Assembly: GCF_900143255.1 (NCBI RefSeq)
Contig: NZ_FRDI01000003.1
Span: 422,641-486,640 of the forward strand
Direction: 5' to 3'
DNA: 64,000 nt
Source: Desulfovibrio litoralis DSM 11393
GTDB lineage: Bacteria; Desulfobacterota; Desulfovibrionia; Desulfovibrionales; Desulfovibrionaceae
In this document: positions 28,726-37,741 of the stretch, piece after piece
Position numbering within the stretch: position 1 is the stretch's first letter
Layout: each line of letters begins with the position of its first letter
Program-made: the position numbers and the translations under genes
The notes under the pieces: model-generated
Database searches by the model: none
What the model was told of the DNA's origin: nothing
Seen by the model: only the letters and a program-made list of their open reading frames with translations

Positions 28726-28853
28726 GAAGTAAAGAATTATACGCTTTCAACAAAAAATATCAAGTATTTTTCACAAAAAAACTTTAATAATCCCTTATAC
28801 TAGCTTAATTAAAAAAAACAGCACAATAAAATTGACTCAAAATTAAAGCTATT

Positions 28854-28869
28854 GGGCATAAACTTTGCA
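28854..28869 (+). promoter_or_regulatory. Candidate sigma-54 promoter upstream of rpoN
   Basis: GGGCATAAACTTTGCA fits TGGCACR-N4-TTGCW except at the first and sixth positions, with GG and GC 12 bases apart. It lies about 220 bases upstream of the rpoN start, upstream of an interspersed repeat. It would imply that rpoN transcription responds to its own product. Confidence 0.4.
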
Positions 28870-28971
28870 TATCGCTTGCAATAATTATAAGAGTATGTCA
28901 ATATCATCTGAACTTGCGACATATTTATATCGCTTTATCAATCTGTTAAGCCACTTTTTATCAATTTAAAA

Positions 28972-29040
28972 CCATTACAAAACTGAGTTTTGGAGTGTCT
29001 TTCTGGCGAAAGCCACTTTGAGATTATTGTGTAATAGTCT
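28972..29040 (-). repeat. Interspersed palindromic repeat, copy 3, in the rpoN leader
   Basis: Contains CCATTACAAAACTGAGTTTTG, GGAGTGTCTTTCTGGCGAAA, GCCACTTTGAGATTATTGTG and TAATAGTCT. Read in reverse it matches 63681-63737 for about 55 bases (GACTATTACACAATA, AAGTGGCTTT, AGAAAGACACTCCAAAA) and shares the CCATTxCAAAAC hairpin end with 63845-63861. It lies between the candidate promoter and the rpoN start, so it would be in the mRNA leader. The rest of the 28726-29091 gap shows nothing else. Confidence 0.65.
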
Positions 29041-29091
29041 AAATTTACAACTTTTTATCAAAGCTTTATCAGTATCAATAAGGTAAGTCTC

Positions 29092-30522
29092 ATGGGTCTT
29101 GAACTTCGTACAAATCTTAAATTAACTCAACAACTTGTTTTAACTCCACAGCTACAACAAGCGATTAAGCTATTACAACTCTCAAGATTAGAGTTAATTG
29201 AAACTATTAACCAAGAGTTAATGGAAAACCCTTTTTTAGAAGAAGGCTTTGACGACCCCAACGCCGGAACAGAAGACCTAATCAGCGAACAACGAAAAAC
29301 AGAAAATAACGAAGAAGCTTACAGCAAAGAAATAGCTCAAAACGCCGACTGGGAAGATTATCTCGGAGACTTCGCAAGCACAACTCGCCAACATAACATG
29401 AAAGAGGTAGACCTTGAAGAAGGATTAAGCGCCGAAGCCAGATATATCTCAAAAACGTCTCTATCCGGGCATTTAATGTGGCAGTTACATCTTTCGAGAT
29501 TTACCCCCAAAGAAGTTGAAATAGGCGAATTAATTATAGGAAACCTCGATAATAAAGGTTATCTCCAATCAAGCACTGAAGACATGGCAGAGGTTTTAAA
29601 AACTGACCCCAATCAGGTAGAACAGGTTTTAGCTCGCATTCAACTTTTTGACCCTATCGGTGTTGGGGCAAGAACCCCCCAAGAATGCTTACTTATTCAA
29701 TTAAAAGTTTTAAACTATGACCGTGATCCGATTTTAGTTTCTTTAATCCAAGACCACCTCGATGATTTGGAATCAAAACGCTATAAGCCTTTGTTAAGAA
29801 AATTTAAAATCGAGATGGAAGATTTAAAAGAATATCTCGACATTATTCAATCACTTGACCCGCTTCCCGGAGCTAACTATGATGACAGCGAGCCTATGTT
29901 CGTTAGTCCTGATGCTTACGTTTATCAATATGATGACGATTTTATTATTATCTTAAACGACGAAGGGTTACCAAAACTTCAACTCTCATCTTTATATGAT
30001 GAAAGCATGTCATTAAATTCCGAAACAGAAAAAGAATATTTTAAAACTAAAATAAGTTCGGCGACTTGGCTAATCCGTAGTGTTTATCAACGTCAAAAAA
30101 CACTCTATAAGGTGTTGGAAAGCTTAATCAAAAAACAGCGAGACTTTTTTATCTCTGGCGTCTCGGGCTTAAGACCTCTCATCTTAAAAGATGTCGCAGA
30201 CGACATAAACATGCACGAATCAACAGTCAGTCGCATCACTACAAATAAATATGTGGCTACTCCTCACGGAACTTTTGAATTGAAATTTTTCTTTAACAGT
30301 GCTTTATCATTAGATGATGGCAGTGAAGTCGGCTCGGAAAGCGTAAAAGCCCTGATAAAAAAACTTATTGCCGATGAAAACCCAAAAGAACCCTTAAGCG
30401 ACGAAAAAATCGGCGAATATTTGAAAGATGTTTTAAAAGTAAATATCGCCAGGCGTACAGTCGCAAAATATCGCACAGCTTTAAAAATTCCTTCTTCTTC
30501 AAAACGCAAAGAACTCTTATAG
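29092..30522 (+). CDS. rpoN: RNA polymerase sigma-54 factor RpoN
   Basis: 476 residues. It directs RNA polymerase to -24/-12 promoters and needs enhancer-binding ATPases. The N-terminus has the Gln/Leu-rich activator-interacting region (LKLTQQLVLTPQLQQAIKLLQLSRLEL), an acidic linker, the core-binding domain (about 120-300), the DNA-binding helix-turn-helix (DVADDINMHESTVSRITTNKYVATPHGTFELK) and the RpoN box ARRTVAKYR near the end. A candidate sigma-54 promoter lies upstream. No hpf/rapZ/ptsN genes follow, unlike in many proteobacteria. Confidence 0.97.
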   Translation: MGLELRTNLKLTQQLVLTPQLQQAIKLLQLSRLELIETINQELMENPFLEEGFDDPNAGTEDLISEQRKTENNEEAYSKEIAQNADWEDYLGDFASTTRQHNMKEVDLEEGLSAEARYISKTSLSGHLMWQLHLSRFTPKEVEIGELIIGNLDNKGYLQSSTEDMAEVLKTDPNQVEQVLARIQLFDPIGVGARTPQECLLIQLKVLNYDRDPILVSLIQDHLDDLESKRYKPLLRKFKIEMEDLKEYLDIIQSLDPLPGANYDDSEPMFVSPDAYVYQYDDDFIIILNDEGLPKLQLSSLYDESMSLNSETEKEYFKTKISSATWLIRSVYQRQKTLYKVLESLIKKQRDFFISGVSGLRPLILKDVADDINMHESTVSRITTNKYVATPHGTFELKFFFNSALSLDDGSEVGSESVKALIKKLIADENPKEPLSDEKIGEYLKDVLKVNIARRTVAKYRTALKIPSSSKRKELL

Positions 30523-30571
30523 CTTACACTAGAGAACTAGTTGTTTTAATTCACAAGAACAGAGAACAGCC

Positions 30572-30889
30572 ATGCCCCCTTTACTCAAAAAAGATGAACT
30601 TAGTGAATTTATTCAAACAGGAAAAGCCAAAATACAAGCTGAAAAACTCCTTGGAGAATCAACCGACCATATTCAATATGGCGGAAAAACCGTTTATATT
30701 TATCAATATTATGAAAATTGCATAACAAAATCTGTTTGGTTTCATAAGCTCTTAGACCTATTGACTTTAGGCTTTTTCTCAGATGTTTTAGATACGGAAG
30801 ACAAAAAACTAAGAACTTTATATATTGAATATACTGAGCAAGATCTTATAAAAGAGTTTGGGGCTAACCCTAAAAAATATTTGCAATAA
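30572..30889 (+). CDS. Small protein of unknown function
   Basis: 105 residues without signal peptide. The sequence begins MPPLLKKDELSEFIQTGKAK; a possible short hydrophobic segment is FHKLLDLLTLGFFSD (about 55-70). It has the look of an OmlA/SmpA-like small fold (KIQAEKLLGESTDHIQYGGKTVYIY), but without a signal peptide or lipobox this is uncertain. It sits 50 bp after rpoN and 52 bp before a family of ankyrin genes. The ATG is preceded by CAGAGAAC, a weak site. Confidence 0.55.
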   Translation: MPPLLKKDELSEFIQTGKAKIQAEKLLGESTDHIQYGGKTVYIYQYYENCITKSVWFHKLLDLLTLGFFSDVLDTEDKKLRTLYIEYTEQDLIKEFGANPKKYLQ

Positions 30890-30941
30890 ATAGCTATTGC
30901 TTCCAAATAAAATAACCTTGAATTGGAATAAGGATTAAACA

Positions 30942-32231
30942 ATGTCAAAACGTTTATTTCTCGTAATTTTTGTGTTAGTATTCAACTTTTTGTTTACTGT
31001 TTCCGCTTTTGCCATGAGTGGTGATGAGTTTCTTGAGAGATGCCAATATGACAATATCAATAAAATCAAAGAAGCTCTTGCAAGTGGCGTAGATTTTGAT
31101 GTGAATGATAGACATTATAAAAAGGACTTGGTGAGAGCCGTAGCTTTAAACGCTGACCCTGCCGTATCAATAGAAATTATAAAGATCGGGCTGTTGGATA
31201 TAAATGATAAAGACTGGCAAGATAAAAATTTATTAATGAATGCTGTAAGTATAAATGAAAAAAATACTTTGATTCGCATACAAGAATTAATCAAGGCTGG
31301 CATTGATGTAAACACTAAAAATCAATATGATGAAACCGCCTTGATGTTTGCAGCAATCAATAACGAAAACCCTGAGGTGATCGCAGCTTTAATTAAAGCC
31401 GGGGCTGATGTGAATGCTATAGTCAGAGATGGTGAAACAGCTTTAATTCATTCGATAAAACTAGGCAATACGCCCTTAACTGTTATCAAAGAACTGATTA
31501 AATCTGGTGCAGATGTAAACGCTCAAGGGAAAGGCGGGGCTACTGCTTTAATGTTTGCGACACTTCATAACGAAAAACCTGAAATAGTTACTACCTTACT
31601 CCAAGCCGGGGCTGATGTGAACAAAAAGAATAGAATAGGTGCAACCGCTTTGATTATTGCAGCACGAACTAACAACCACCCACAAGTAATAAATGAATTA
31701 CTTAACGCCGGTGCTGATGTGAATGCGAAAGATGAAAAGGGTGAAACGGCGTTATCTTGGGCTGTTTTTAACACTATAAATCCTAATCTAATAACCAAAC
31801 TTGTTAAGTCCGGGGCGGAAATCAATGAAAAGAATCAAGCTGGGGAAACTCCTTTAATAAGAGGAACAAAAAATAATTCTAATGGTTATACAACTATAAT
31901 AGAACTCATTCAAGCCGGTGCAGATGTTAATATCAAAGACCCAGATGGTGAAACAGCTTTAATGTTTGCCTCACGTTCAAACAAACACCCTCAAGTGATT
32001 GCGGAATTACTTAAAGCCGGAGCCGACGTTAACGCTAAAAATGAAAAAGGCGAAACACCTTTAATCTATGGAGCCTCAAATAGAAAAAACCCTACTGTAA
32101 TAAAAGACCTTCTTACCGCAGGTGCTGATGTGAATGCTAAAAGTCGATATGGTGCCACAGCTCTGTCTGTTGCCCAAGAATGGAATAACATTCAAGCGAT
32201 AGCAGTCTTAACCAACGCCGGGGCTAAATAA
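30942..32231 (+). CDS. Exported ankyrin-repeat protein
   Basis: 429 residues: a signal peptide (about 1-25, cut after SAFA) followed by about ten ankyrin repeats of roughly 34-37 residues, most with the consensus G-E-T-A-L-M-x-A and A-G-A-D-V-N. The first two repeats are degenerate; the spacing of the rest is very regular (for example residues 145-405). Ankyrin arrays mediate protein binding; periplasmic or surface ankyrin proteins are often anti-catalase-like stress factors or immunity proteins to secreted toxins, neither of which is shown here. Two shorter relatives with near-identical signal peptides follow at 33124 and 33415. Confidence 0.85.
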   Translation: MSKRLFLVIFVLVFNFLFTVSAFAMSGDEFLERCQYDNINKIKEALASGVDFDVNDRHYKKDLVRAVALNADPAVSIEIIKIGLLDINDKDWQDKNLLMNAVSINEKNTLIRIQELIKAGIDVNTKNQYDETALMFAAINNENPEVIAALIKAGADVNAIVRDGETALIHSIKLGNTPLTVIKELIKSGADVNAQGKGGATALMFATLHNEKPEIVTTLLQAGADVNKKNRIGATALIIAARTNNHPQVINELLNAGADVNAKDEKGETALSWAVFNTINPNLITKLVKSGAEINEKNQAGETPLIRGTKNNSNGYTTIIELIQAGADVNIKDPDGETALMFASRSNKHPQVIAELLKAGADVNAKNEKGETPLIYGASNRKNPTVIKDLLTAGADVNAKSRYGATALSVAQEWNNIQAIAVLTNAGAK

Positions 32232-32299
32232 AATTTATTGTTGATTCTTACAATAAAAAAAAGCTGAACAACTTTATAGAGAAAAAATATACATTCATC

Positions 32300-32365
32300 A
32301 GGCACAAACGTTTAGGCACAAACGTTTAGGCACAAACGTTTATTTCTTTTAGCGTTTGTGCTATT
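32300..32365 (+). repeat. Three 14-bp direct repeats facing one inverted arm
   Basis: AGGCACAAACGTTT occurs three times without spacer (32300-32341), followed after about 12 bases by CGTTTGTGCT (32353-32362), which can pair with any of the three. The result is a hairpin with three alternative 5' arms between two accessory genes. Its T-rich loop side and the following TATTCTTTAC give a weak terminator at best. Confidence 0.7.
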
Positions 32366-32477
32366 CTTTACTCGTCTATTTTTCGTATTAGTATTAAAAC
32401 TTAACTCAACTCGGCTTAACTGATTTAATAAGCTTCAACAACTAACCTTTATTACATCAATCAAAAAGAACCTAACC

Positions 32478-33005
32478 ATGAAAAACGTAATCATGAACAA
32501 TATGCAAAAAATATTTATTTTCGTCATTATTGCTTTACCATTTCTAACTGCATGTGTGAACGGGCTTCCACAAAACTGGCGATTACCCACAGACAAAGAG
32601 CTAAAAGCTACGTGGAGAGATGAAAATAAAGGCAAATATGCAATAGTAAAAGGCGATTTTAACAGTGATAAGATAGTTGATGAAGCAAAACTGTTAGTGC
32701 GTAAAGACGGCATGGGTTTTGGGCTATTTGCTTTTGTAAGTCAAAAAGATAATTATTTCAAAACCTACCTCTTAGATGAAATGCAAGATCATACATTAAT
32801 ACAAGTTTTTGGAATTAAAGATGTTGCAAGTGGTGTTTATAAGACAGCTTGTGGAAAAGGTTATTGGGATTGTCAACAGGGAGAAACTCCTGAAATAGTC
32901 ATAAAAAATACAGCGATTGATTATTTTAAAACAGAAGGGGCTAATTCGTTTTTTTACTGGGACAATAAAGAAAATACGTTTAAAAGAATTTGGATAAGCG
33001 ATTAA
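32478..33005 (+). CDS. Predicted lipoprotein of unknown function
   Basis: 175 residues with a lipoprotein signal peptide (lipobox LTAC, Cys26). The mature part has W-R-L-P-T-D-K-E-L near the front, then a calcium-site-like GDFNSDKIVDEAKLLV segment reminiscent of VCBS/FG-GAP repeats, and a disulfide candidate pair (TACGKGYWDCQQGE). Homologues of this type are annotated as hypothetical or as immunity-like proteins in other bacteria. No link to neighbours beyond position. Confidence 0.65.
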   Translation: MKNVIMNNMQKIFIFVIIALPFLTACVNGLPQNWRLPTDKELKATWRDENKGKYAIVKGDFNSDKIVDEAKLLVRKDGMGFGLFAFVSQKDNYFKTYLLDEMQDHTLIQVFGIKDVASGVYKTACGKGYWDCQQGETPEIVIKNTAIDYFKTEGANSFFYWDNKENTFKRIWISD

Positions 33006-33082
33006 ATTGTTTCAAGAAAACACTAATTTTATAAATTTTACAACACGCTTTATTATTCATCGTTATCTAAGATTGTTCTGAA

Positions 33083-33550
33083 TCAAAAATCAATAACAAT
33101 ATAAACTTTCTAAGGCTTCGAGCATGTCAAAACGCTTATTTTTCGTAATTTCTGTTTTATTATTAAACTTTTTGTTTGTTGTTTCAGCTTTTGCAATGAG
33201 CAACGAAGAGTTTTTTAAGATATGCGAAAATGGCAATATAAAACAAATAAAAGCAGCAATAGCAAAAGGAGCCGATGTGAACGCTAAAGATAAAGATGGC
33301 TTGACCACTTTAGATTATGTGAGAGCAAATAAAAACTCTGATATAATAAAAGAGTTAATGAAAGCTGATGCAAAATAAAATCAATAACAATATAAACTTT
33401 CTAAGGCTTCGAGCATGTCAAAACGCTTATTTTTCGTAATTTCTGTGTTATTATTCAACTTTTTGTTTGTTGTTTCAGCTTTTGCCATGAGCAACGAAGA
33501 ATTTCTTAAGATATGCGAAAATGGCAATATAAAACAAATAAAAGCAGCAA
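33083..33550 (+). repeat. Tandem 291-bp unit: ankyrin gene leader and 5' end
   Basis: The block ATCAATAACAATATAAACTT...TTCGAGCATGTCAAAACGCT and about 130 bp of coding sequence recur with an offset of 291 bp (ATG at 33124 and 33415). The leader is identical over about 40 bp; the coding parts have diverged, with several synonymous changes (GCA/GCC, GAG/GAA, GTG/GTT). Confidence 0.85.
33124..33378 (+). CDS. Short exported ankyrin protein (truncated paralogue)
   Basis: 84 residues: signal peptide almost identical to those at 30942 and 33415 (MSKRLFFVISVLLLNFLFVV), the lead-in EEFFKICENGNIKQIKAAIAKGADVNAKDKDGLTTLD and then a single final half-repeat ending in KADAK. It looks like the first and last parts of a longer ankyrin gene joined together, i.e. 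the product of an internal deletion or of a tandem copy event. The unit including its leader is 291 bp upstream of the next copy. Whether it is still functional is unclear. Confidence 0.7.
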   Translation: MSKRLFFVISVLLLNFLFVVSAFAMSNEEFFKICENGNIKQIKAAIAKGADVNAKDKDGLTTLDYVRANKNSDIIKELMKADAK

Positions 33551-34344
33551 TAGCAAAAGGAGCGGACGTTAACGCTAAAGATGAAAAAGGTACGACGGCG
33601 TTAATGTGGGCAAAATATAACCCAAAACCGCTTGAGCCAATAAAAACACTGATCAAAGCAGGTGCGGACGTTAACGCTAAAGACAAAAGAGGACAAACTG
33701 TTTTAATGTATGCGGTAACATATACTCATAGCCACGAAGTAATCACGCACTTATTAAAAAGTGGTGCTGATGTTAATGCTCAAGATAACGAGGGCTTAAC
33801 CGCTTTAATGTTACTTGCACGCAATGAACCAATTTGGTTTCCATGGGATGTTGATATTCCGAAATATAGAGCTAAAAACTATAAGTCAATCCGCATATTA
33901 ATTGAAGCCGGTGCAAACGTTAATGCTCAAGACAAAGAAGGTAGAACAGCTTTAATGCACGCAGCAGAAGAAAACGAAGACCCGACTATCATAACAGGCT
34001 TGATAAAAGCAGGTGCGAAGGTTAATATGAGAGATAACTATAAGACTACGGCTTTAATACGTGGAGCAGAATACGCCGCAAACCCCGCTGTAATAAAAGC
34101 ATTAATCAAAGGCGGTGCTGAGGTTAATTATGAAAACTATCCAATTTTAATTGTGGCTTTATTTAATCAAAACAATCAGGCGATTATTCCAGAGTTAATA
34201 AAAGCCGGAGCAGACATAGACGCTAAAGACAAAAACGGATTAACCGCTTTAGACGGTGCCGAGTCATTAAAAGATTACAAGGCGATGGATATATTAAAAA
34301 AAGCCAAGAAAAAACAAAACGATAAAAAAAATAATAAAAAATAG
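33415..34344 (+). CDS. Exported ankyrin-repeat protein
   Basis: 309 residues: signal peptide (about 1-24, cut after SAFA) and about seven ankyrin repeats, ending with a strongly basic Lys/Asn tail (KKAKKKQNDKKNNKK). Repeats carry A-G-A-D-V-N-A-K/Q-D and T-A-L-M-x-A motifs. It is the full-length neighbour of the truncated gene at 33124, with the same leader. A polybasic tail on an exported protein could bind nucleic acid, peptidoglycan or lipid; this is a guess. It is followed at once by a metal transporter gene (10 bp), so the two may be cotranscribed. Confidence 0.83.
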   Translation: MSKRLFFVISVLLFNFLFVVSAFAMSNEEFLKICENGNIKQIKAAIAKGADVNAKDEKGTTALMWAKYNPKPLEPIKTLIKAGADVNAKDKRGQTVLMYAVTYTHSHEVITHLLKSGADVNAQDNEGLTALMLLARNEPIWFPWDVDIPKYRAKNYKSIRILIEAGANVNAQDKEGRTALMHAAEENEDPTIITGLIKAGAKVNMRDNYKTTALIRGAEYAANPAVIKALIKGGAEVNYENYPILIVALFNQNNQAIIPELIKAGADIDAKDKNGLTALDGAESLKDYKAMDILKKAKKKQNDKKNNKK

Positions 34345-34353
34345 GATTAAGTC

Positions 34354-35151
34354 ATGTTCGATTCAGTTATATTTTTTGCCTTACTTGCCGGTTTATTCAC
34401 TTGGGGCATCACTGCTTTGGGTGCGGCAACTGTATTTTTTGCCAAAGATGTATCTCGTAAACTTTTGGATTTAATGCTTGGTTTTGCGGCCGGGGTTATG
34501 CTCGCCGCAAGTTTTTGGTCGCTACTTGCTCCCGCTATTGAAATGAGCTCTGATTTAGGGCGTTTTGCTTTTTTTCCCGCCATGCTTGGATTTATTTTAG
34601 GGGCTTTGTTTTTAAGAGGAATAGACTATATTTTACCCCACTTACATTTTGGTAAAGAGATAGAAGATGCTGAGGGAATTCCCACAACTTGGAAGCGTAA
34701 CACTTTATTAATATTAGCTATTACCTTACATAATATCCCCGAAGGTCTCGCAATTGGCGTAGCTTTCGGAGCGTTGGACGCAGGGCTTCCCTCCGCCACT
34801 TTAAGCGGAGCGATTGCTTTAGCTTTAGGGATAGGTCTACAAAACTTTCCGGAAGGTGCGGCGGTTTCATTACCTTTAAGAATGGAAGGCAAATCTCGCT
34901 TTTCTGCTTTTATGTCCGGGCAACTTTCAGCGATTGTCGAACCTATCGCCGCCGTTATCGGAGCTTATGCTGTTTCTATGATGCACCCTTTATTGCCTTA
35001 TGCTTTGGCGTTTGCCGCTGGTGCAATGGTTTTTGTGGTGGTTGAACAGCTTATTCCCGAATCACAATCAGGCGATAACGCAGACGCCGCTACTTTAAGC
35101 CTTATCGCCGGTTTTAGCGTTATGATGATGCTTGATGTTGCCTTGGGGTAG
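34354..35151 (+). CDS. ZIP-family metal transporter
   Basis: 265 residues, about eight membrane spans. It imports zinc or other divalent metals across the inner membrane. The fourth span carries [14 protein letters not shown] (about 130-143) and the fifth [13 protein letters not shown] (about 161-173), the binuclear metal centre of ZIP proteins (ZupT/GufA branch). The N-terminal [18 protein letters not shown] and the polar [18 protein letters not shown] segment fit the family. It is conserved machinery in the middle of an otherwise accessory stretch. Confidence 0.92.
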   Translation: MFDSVIFFALLAGLFTWGITALGAATVFFAKDVSRKLLDLMLGFAAGVMLAASFWSLLAPAIEMSSDLGRFAFFPAMLGFILGALFLRGIDYILPHLHFGKEIEDAEGIPTTWKRNTLLILAITLHNIPEGLAIGVAFGALDAGLPSATLSGAIALALGIGLQNFPEGAAVSLPLRMEGKSRFSAFMSGQLSAIVEPIAAVIGAYAVSMMHPLLPYALAFAAGAMVFVVVEQLIPESQSGDNADAATLSLIAGFSVMMMLDVALG

Positions 35152-35219
35152 AGAATACAAAATAGAATATAATTGCATTATATTTAGACTCGTACAGAAT
35201 AATTAGCAAAGGAAGAAAT

Positions 35220-35651
35220 ATGAAAATATGCACTAGTGTGTTAATCAGTATTTTGTGTGTGGTATTTTTCTCATCCAGTGTATTGGCTGAAGGTTCACTT
35301 AGCTACACTGAACTACGTGAAAAATTTCCTGATAATAATATCATGTTTGAATCATTAGAGGAAACTTTAGAATTTTCTCAATGTGTTATCGGACTTCGGA
35401 TTATGTCTAATCTGAGCGAGAAATTTGCAGGAATGCGTGTTGCTCCATATTATGTATGTGCAAAACAAAAATACGGCTCACATCTTCCTGTTAGGGTTAC
35501 GTTTAATGCAGAGACTATATTCATTGACAAAAATGGCAAAGAAACAAAGGGCATTGAAGATAAACGCTCTATGGGAGTAAAAGAGGTTATGATTGGAGTA
35601 CTTATAGAAGAGATTAACTCAAACAAATTTTTTCCTCATGATTGTGATTAA
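35220..35651 (+). CDS. Exported protein of unknown function
   Basis: 143 residues with a signal peptide (about 1-23, cut after VLAE). The mature part is a single domain with three cysteines, including FSQCVIGLR and YVCAKQKYG, which may form a disulfide. A segment VTFNAETIFIDKNGKETKG resembles a beta hairpin. No family is recognised. Good ribosome-binding site (AAGGAAG) ahead of the ATG. Confidence 0.65.
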   Translation: MKICTSVLISILCVVFFSSSVLAEGSLSYTELREKFPDNNIMFESLEETLEFSQCVIGLRIMSNLSEKFAGMRVAPYYVCAKQKYGSHLPVRVTFNAETIFIDKNGKETKGIEDKRSMGVKEVMIGVLIEEINSNKFFPHDCD

Positions 35652-35795
35652 GCATCATCAGTATGCCTTGCGTGAATGATTTGAATTAGTCTCTAATTCA
35701 CAAGAGTGTATAGTAGTTCCGACATGATCTGACAGTATGTTCCTTTTTGCTGATTTTATTTATTCGCTTAAATGTAGCCACCACAGGAAAAACGC

Positions 35796-36662
35796 ATGAC
35801 AGGTGTTCAAACAGACAATTCACGTAATTTTATTCTTAGTGTATTTAGCCATATAAAAACGGTTTTATTAAACAAAGCTATGTTTTTTATAGCAATCATT
35901 CTTGGCATGGCGATTGTCTTTACAGCTATAGGAATAATGTTACAAATACTTACATCTGAACACTCAATTATTCCATTCAATGAACTTACTAGGCTTATAA
36001 CATTCTCTATACTGGTTTTCATAGGTGCACTACTCCCTTTAAGTGCCATTATTTATGCTTCATTTTTGACATTAATAGACCAAAACACAAGTTTGGGTGA
36101 GGCATTTTCGCACTCTCTTAGTCATATAGGAAGTCTTTTGAAGCTTGCTATAATAATTGGTATTGCTTGTGTTATTATTGGATCCATATTGTTTAACTAT
36201 AGGGAAATGCAAGGTTTTTCTTTCCGTCCTGTTGTTGTTATTATTAAAGGCATACTAAAGATGACGAGTCATATTATGAATAATACACTCATATGGATTG
36301 CTATATGGGTTATCCCGATCATAATTATTTACTGTAGATGGTTTGTGATTTTTCCTGTTTGCATCTTGGAAAATAAAAAAACTATAGATACCTTTGGTCG
36401 TAGCAGGCAGCTAACCAAAGGGTATCGTTTATATATTTTTGCTATTATCTTGATTCTATTTATAATCCAGACAATTGTCGTGATGGCTCTACAGCATATC
36501 CAGATTAGTTCAAACTTGTCATTTTTATTAGTAAATATTTTAGGGAATCTAGGCTATTTCTTGATTCTTCTTATAACCACCTGTGTTTATTATGAATTGC
36601 GTTTAAGAAAAGAACCTGAGGAACTTAACGCTCTGATTAAAAACAATTATTATTACAAGTAA
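35796..36662 (+). CDS. Multispan membrane protein, paralogue 1 of 3
   Basis: 288 residues, about six membrane spans (near 15-45, 60-90, 115-140, 165-195, 215-240 and 245-275 by eye). It begins MTGVQTDNSRNFILSVFSH and ends with CVYYELRLRKEPEELNALIK, both shared with the two genes that follow. A conserved cytosolic loop reads ILENKKTIDTFGRSRQLTKGYRLYIF, typical of uncharacterised membrane proteins that look like the membrane domain of glycerophosphodiesterase-type or Yip-like proteins. First 107 bp including the leader are identical to the next paralogue. No function can be assigned. Confidence 0.65.
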   Translation: MTGVQTDNSRNFILSVFSHIKTVLLNKAMFFIAIILGMAIVFTAIGIMLQILTSEHSIIPFNELTRLITFSILVFIGALLPLSAIIYASFLTLIDQNTSLGEAFSHSLSHIGSLLKLAIIIGIACVIIGSILFNYREMQGFSFRPVVVIIKGILKMTSHIMNNTLIWIAIWVIPIIIIYCRWFVIFPVCILENKKTIDTFGRSRQLTKGYRLYIFAIILILFIIQTIVVMALQHIQISSNLSFLLVNILGNLGYFLILLITTCVYYELRLRKEPEELNALIKNNYYYK

Positions 36663-36752
36663 TTGCATTATCGTTAATTTTATATTAAAAAAACAGCGAT
36701 TATTTAATATAATTTAAAGTCATTTTAAATTGATCTAGCACAGGAAAAACGC

Positions 36753-37598
36753 ATGACAGGTGTTCAAACAGACAATTCACGTAATTTTATTCTTAGTGTA
36801 TTTAGCCATATAAAAACGGTTTTATTAAACAAAGCTATGTTTTTTTCGCTCATTAGCATTGCATTTATAATAGTTGTAATGGAAATGATGTTTCCAATGT
36901 TTATGTCTTACGTAAACACTTTAATAAATATTATCAGACTTATAGTATATGTGCTTGGTGCTATACTTATTTGGGGTGCCATTATTTATGCGTCATTTTT
37001 GGCATTAATAAACAAAAAAATTAATTTTAGAGATATATTTTATCATTCTCGTAGCCATATAGGAAGTTTATTGGGAACCATATGGAGAAGTCCCGCCTTT
37101 GGTTTTGCTTACTTTTTTTTGTTTTTCTTATTTTTATCTGTTCGCTATATAGCAACCCCTTATGATTATGGTGATAGTAATTTGTTCGTGTTTGTTATAA
37201 TTCTTATCCCGATAATGAGTATTTGTTGTATACAGTTTGTAACGCTTCCTGCTTGTATAGTGGAAAACATAGACAGTGTTTATACACTTGAACGCAGCAA
37301 GCAGCTAACAAAAGATTATCGCTTACATATTTTTGGTATAATTGTCATTTTGATTCTTATTCATATCACGCTGCTTGGTTCCTTGCACTGGTGGATTGAA
37401 TATTATTTTATGTCGTTCGATGAATTCGACATAAGATTCTTCTACTACAATATATTTGACCCAATTGTAACCATGCTAAGCTATCTAAGTTTTTTTCTAA
37501 CACCAATTGTCATCACCTGTGTTTATTATGAATTGCGTTTAAGAAAAGAGCCTGCCGAACTTAACGCTCTGATTAAAAGCAATTATTATTACAAGTAA
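36753..37598 (+). CDS. Multispan membrane protein, paralogue 2 of 3
   Basis: 281 residues, about six membrane spans. Residues 1-31 are identical to the first paralogue, and the leader and start region are identical over 107 bp, but from residue 32 on (FSLISIAFIIVV) the sequence differs sharply until the conserved loop VENIDSVYTLERSKQLTKDYRLHIF and the common end CVYYELRLRKEPAELNALIK. This pattern of conserved ends and divergent middle suggests recombination or gene conversion of the ends. Confidence 0.65.
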   Translation: MTGVQTDNSRNFILSVFSHIKTVLLNKAMFFSLISIAFIIVVMEMMFPMFMSYVNTLINIIRLIVYVLGAILIWGAIIYASFLALINKKINFRDIFYHSRSHIGSLLGTIWRSPAFGFAYFFLFFLFLSVRYIATPYDYGDSNLFVFVIILIPIMSICCIQFVTLPACIVENIDSVYTLERSKQLTKDYRLHIFGIIVILILIHITLLGSLHWWIEYYFMSFDEFDIRFFYYNIFDPIVTMLSYLSFFLTPIVITCVYYELRLRKEPAELNALIKSNYYYK

Positions 37599-37741
37599 TT
37601 GCATTATCTTTGATTTTATATTAAAAAACAGCGATTATGTAAGTATCGCTTTAAGTCATTAAACTGGGTTGTTACTAAAAAACATTTTGAATTTTCCACT
37701 TAAATTGATCCGCTTAAATTTATTTAGCACAGGAGAAACGC

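Noticed and set aside
32300-32341. Possible CRISPR array from three short direct repeats
   Set aside because: The 14-bp repeats have no spacers between them, there are only three, and no cas gene is in the window.
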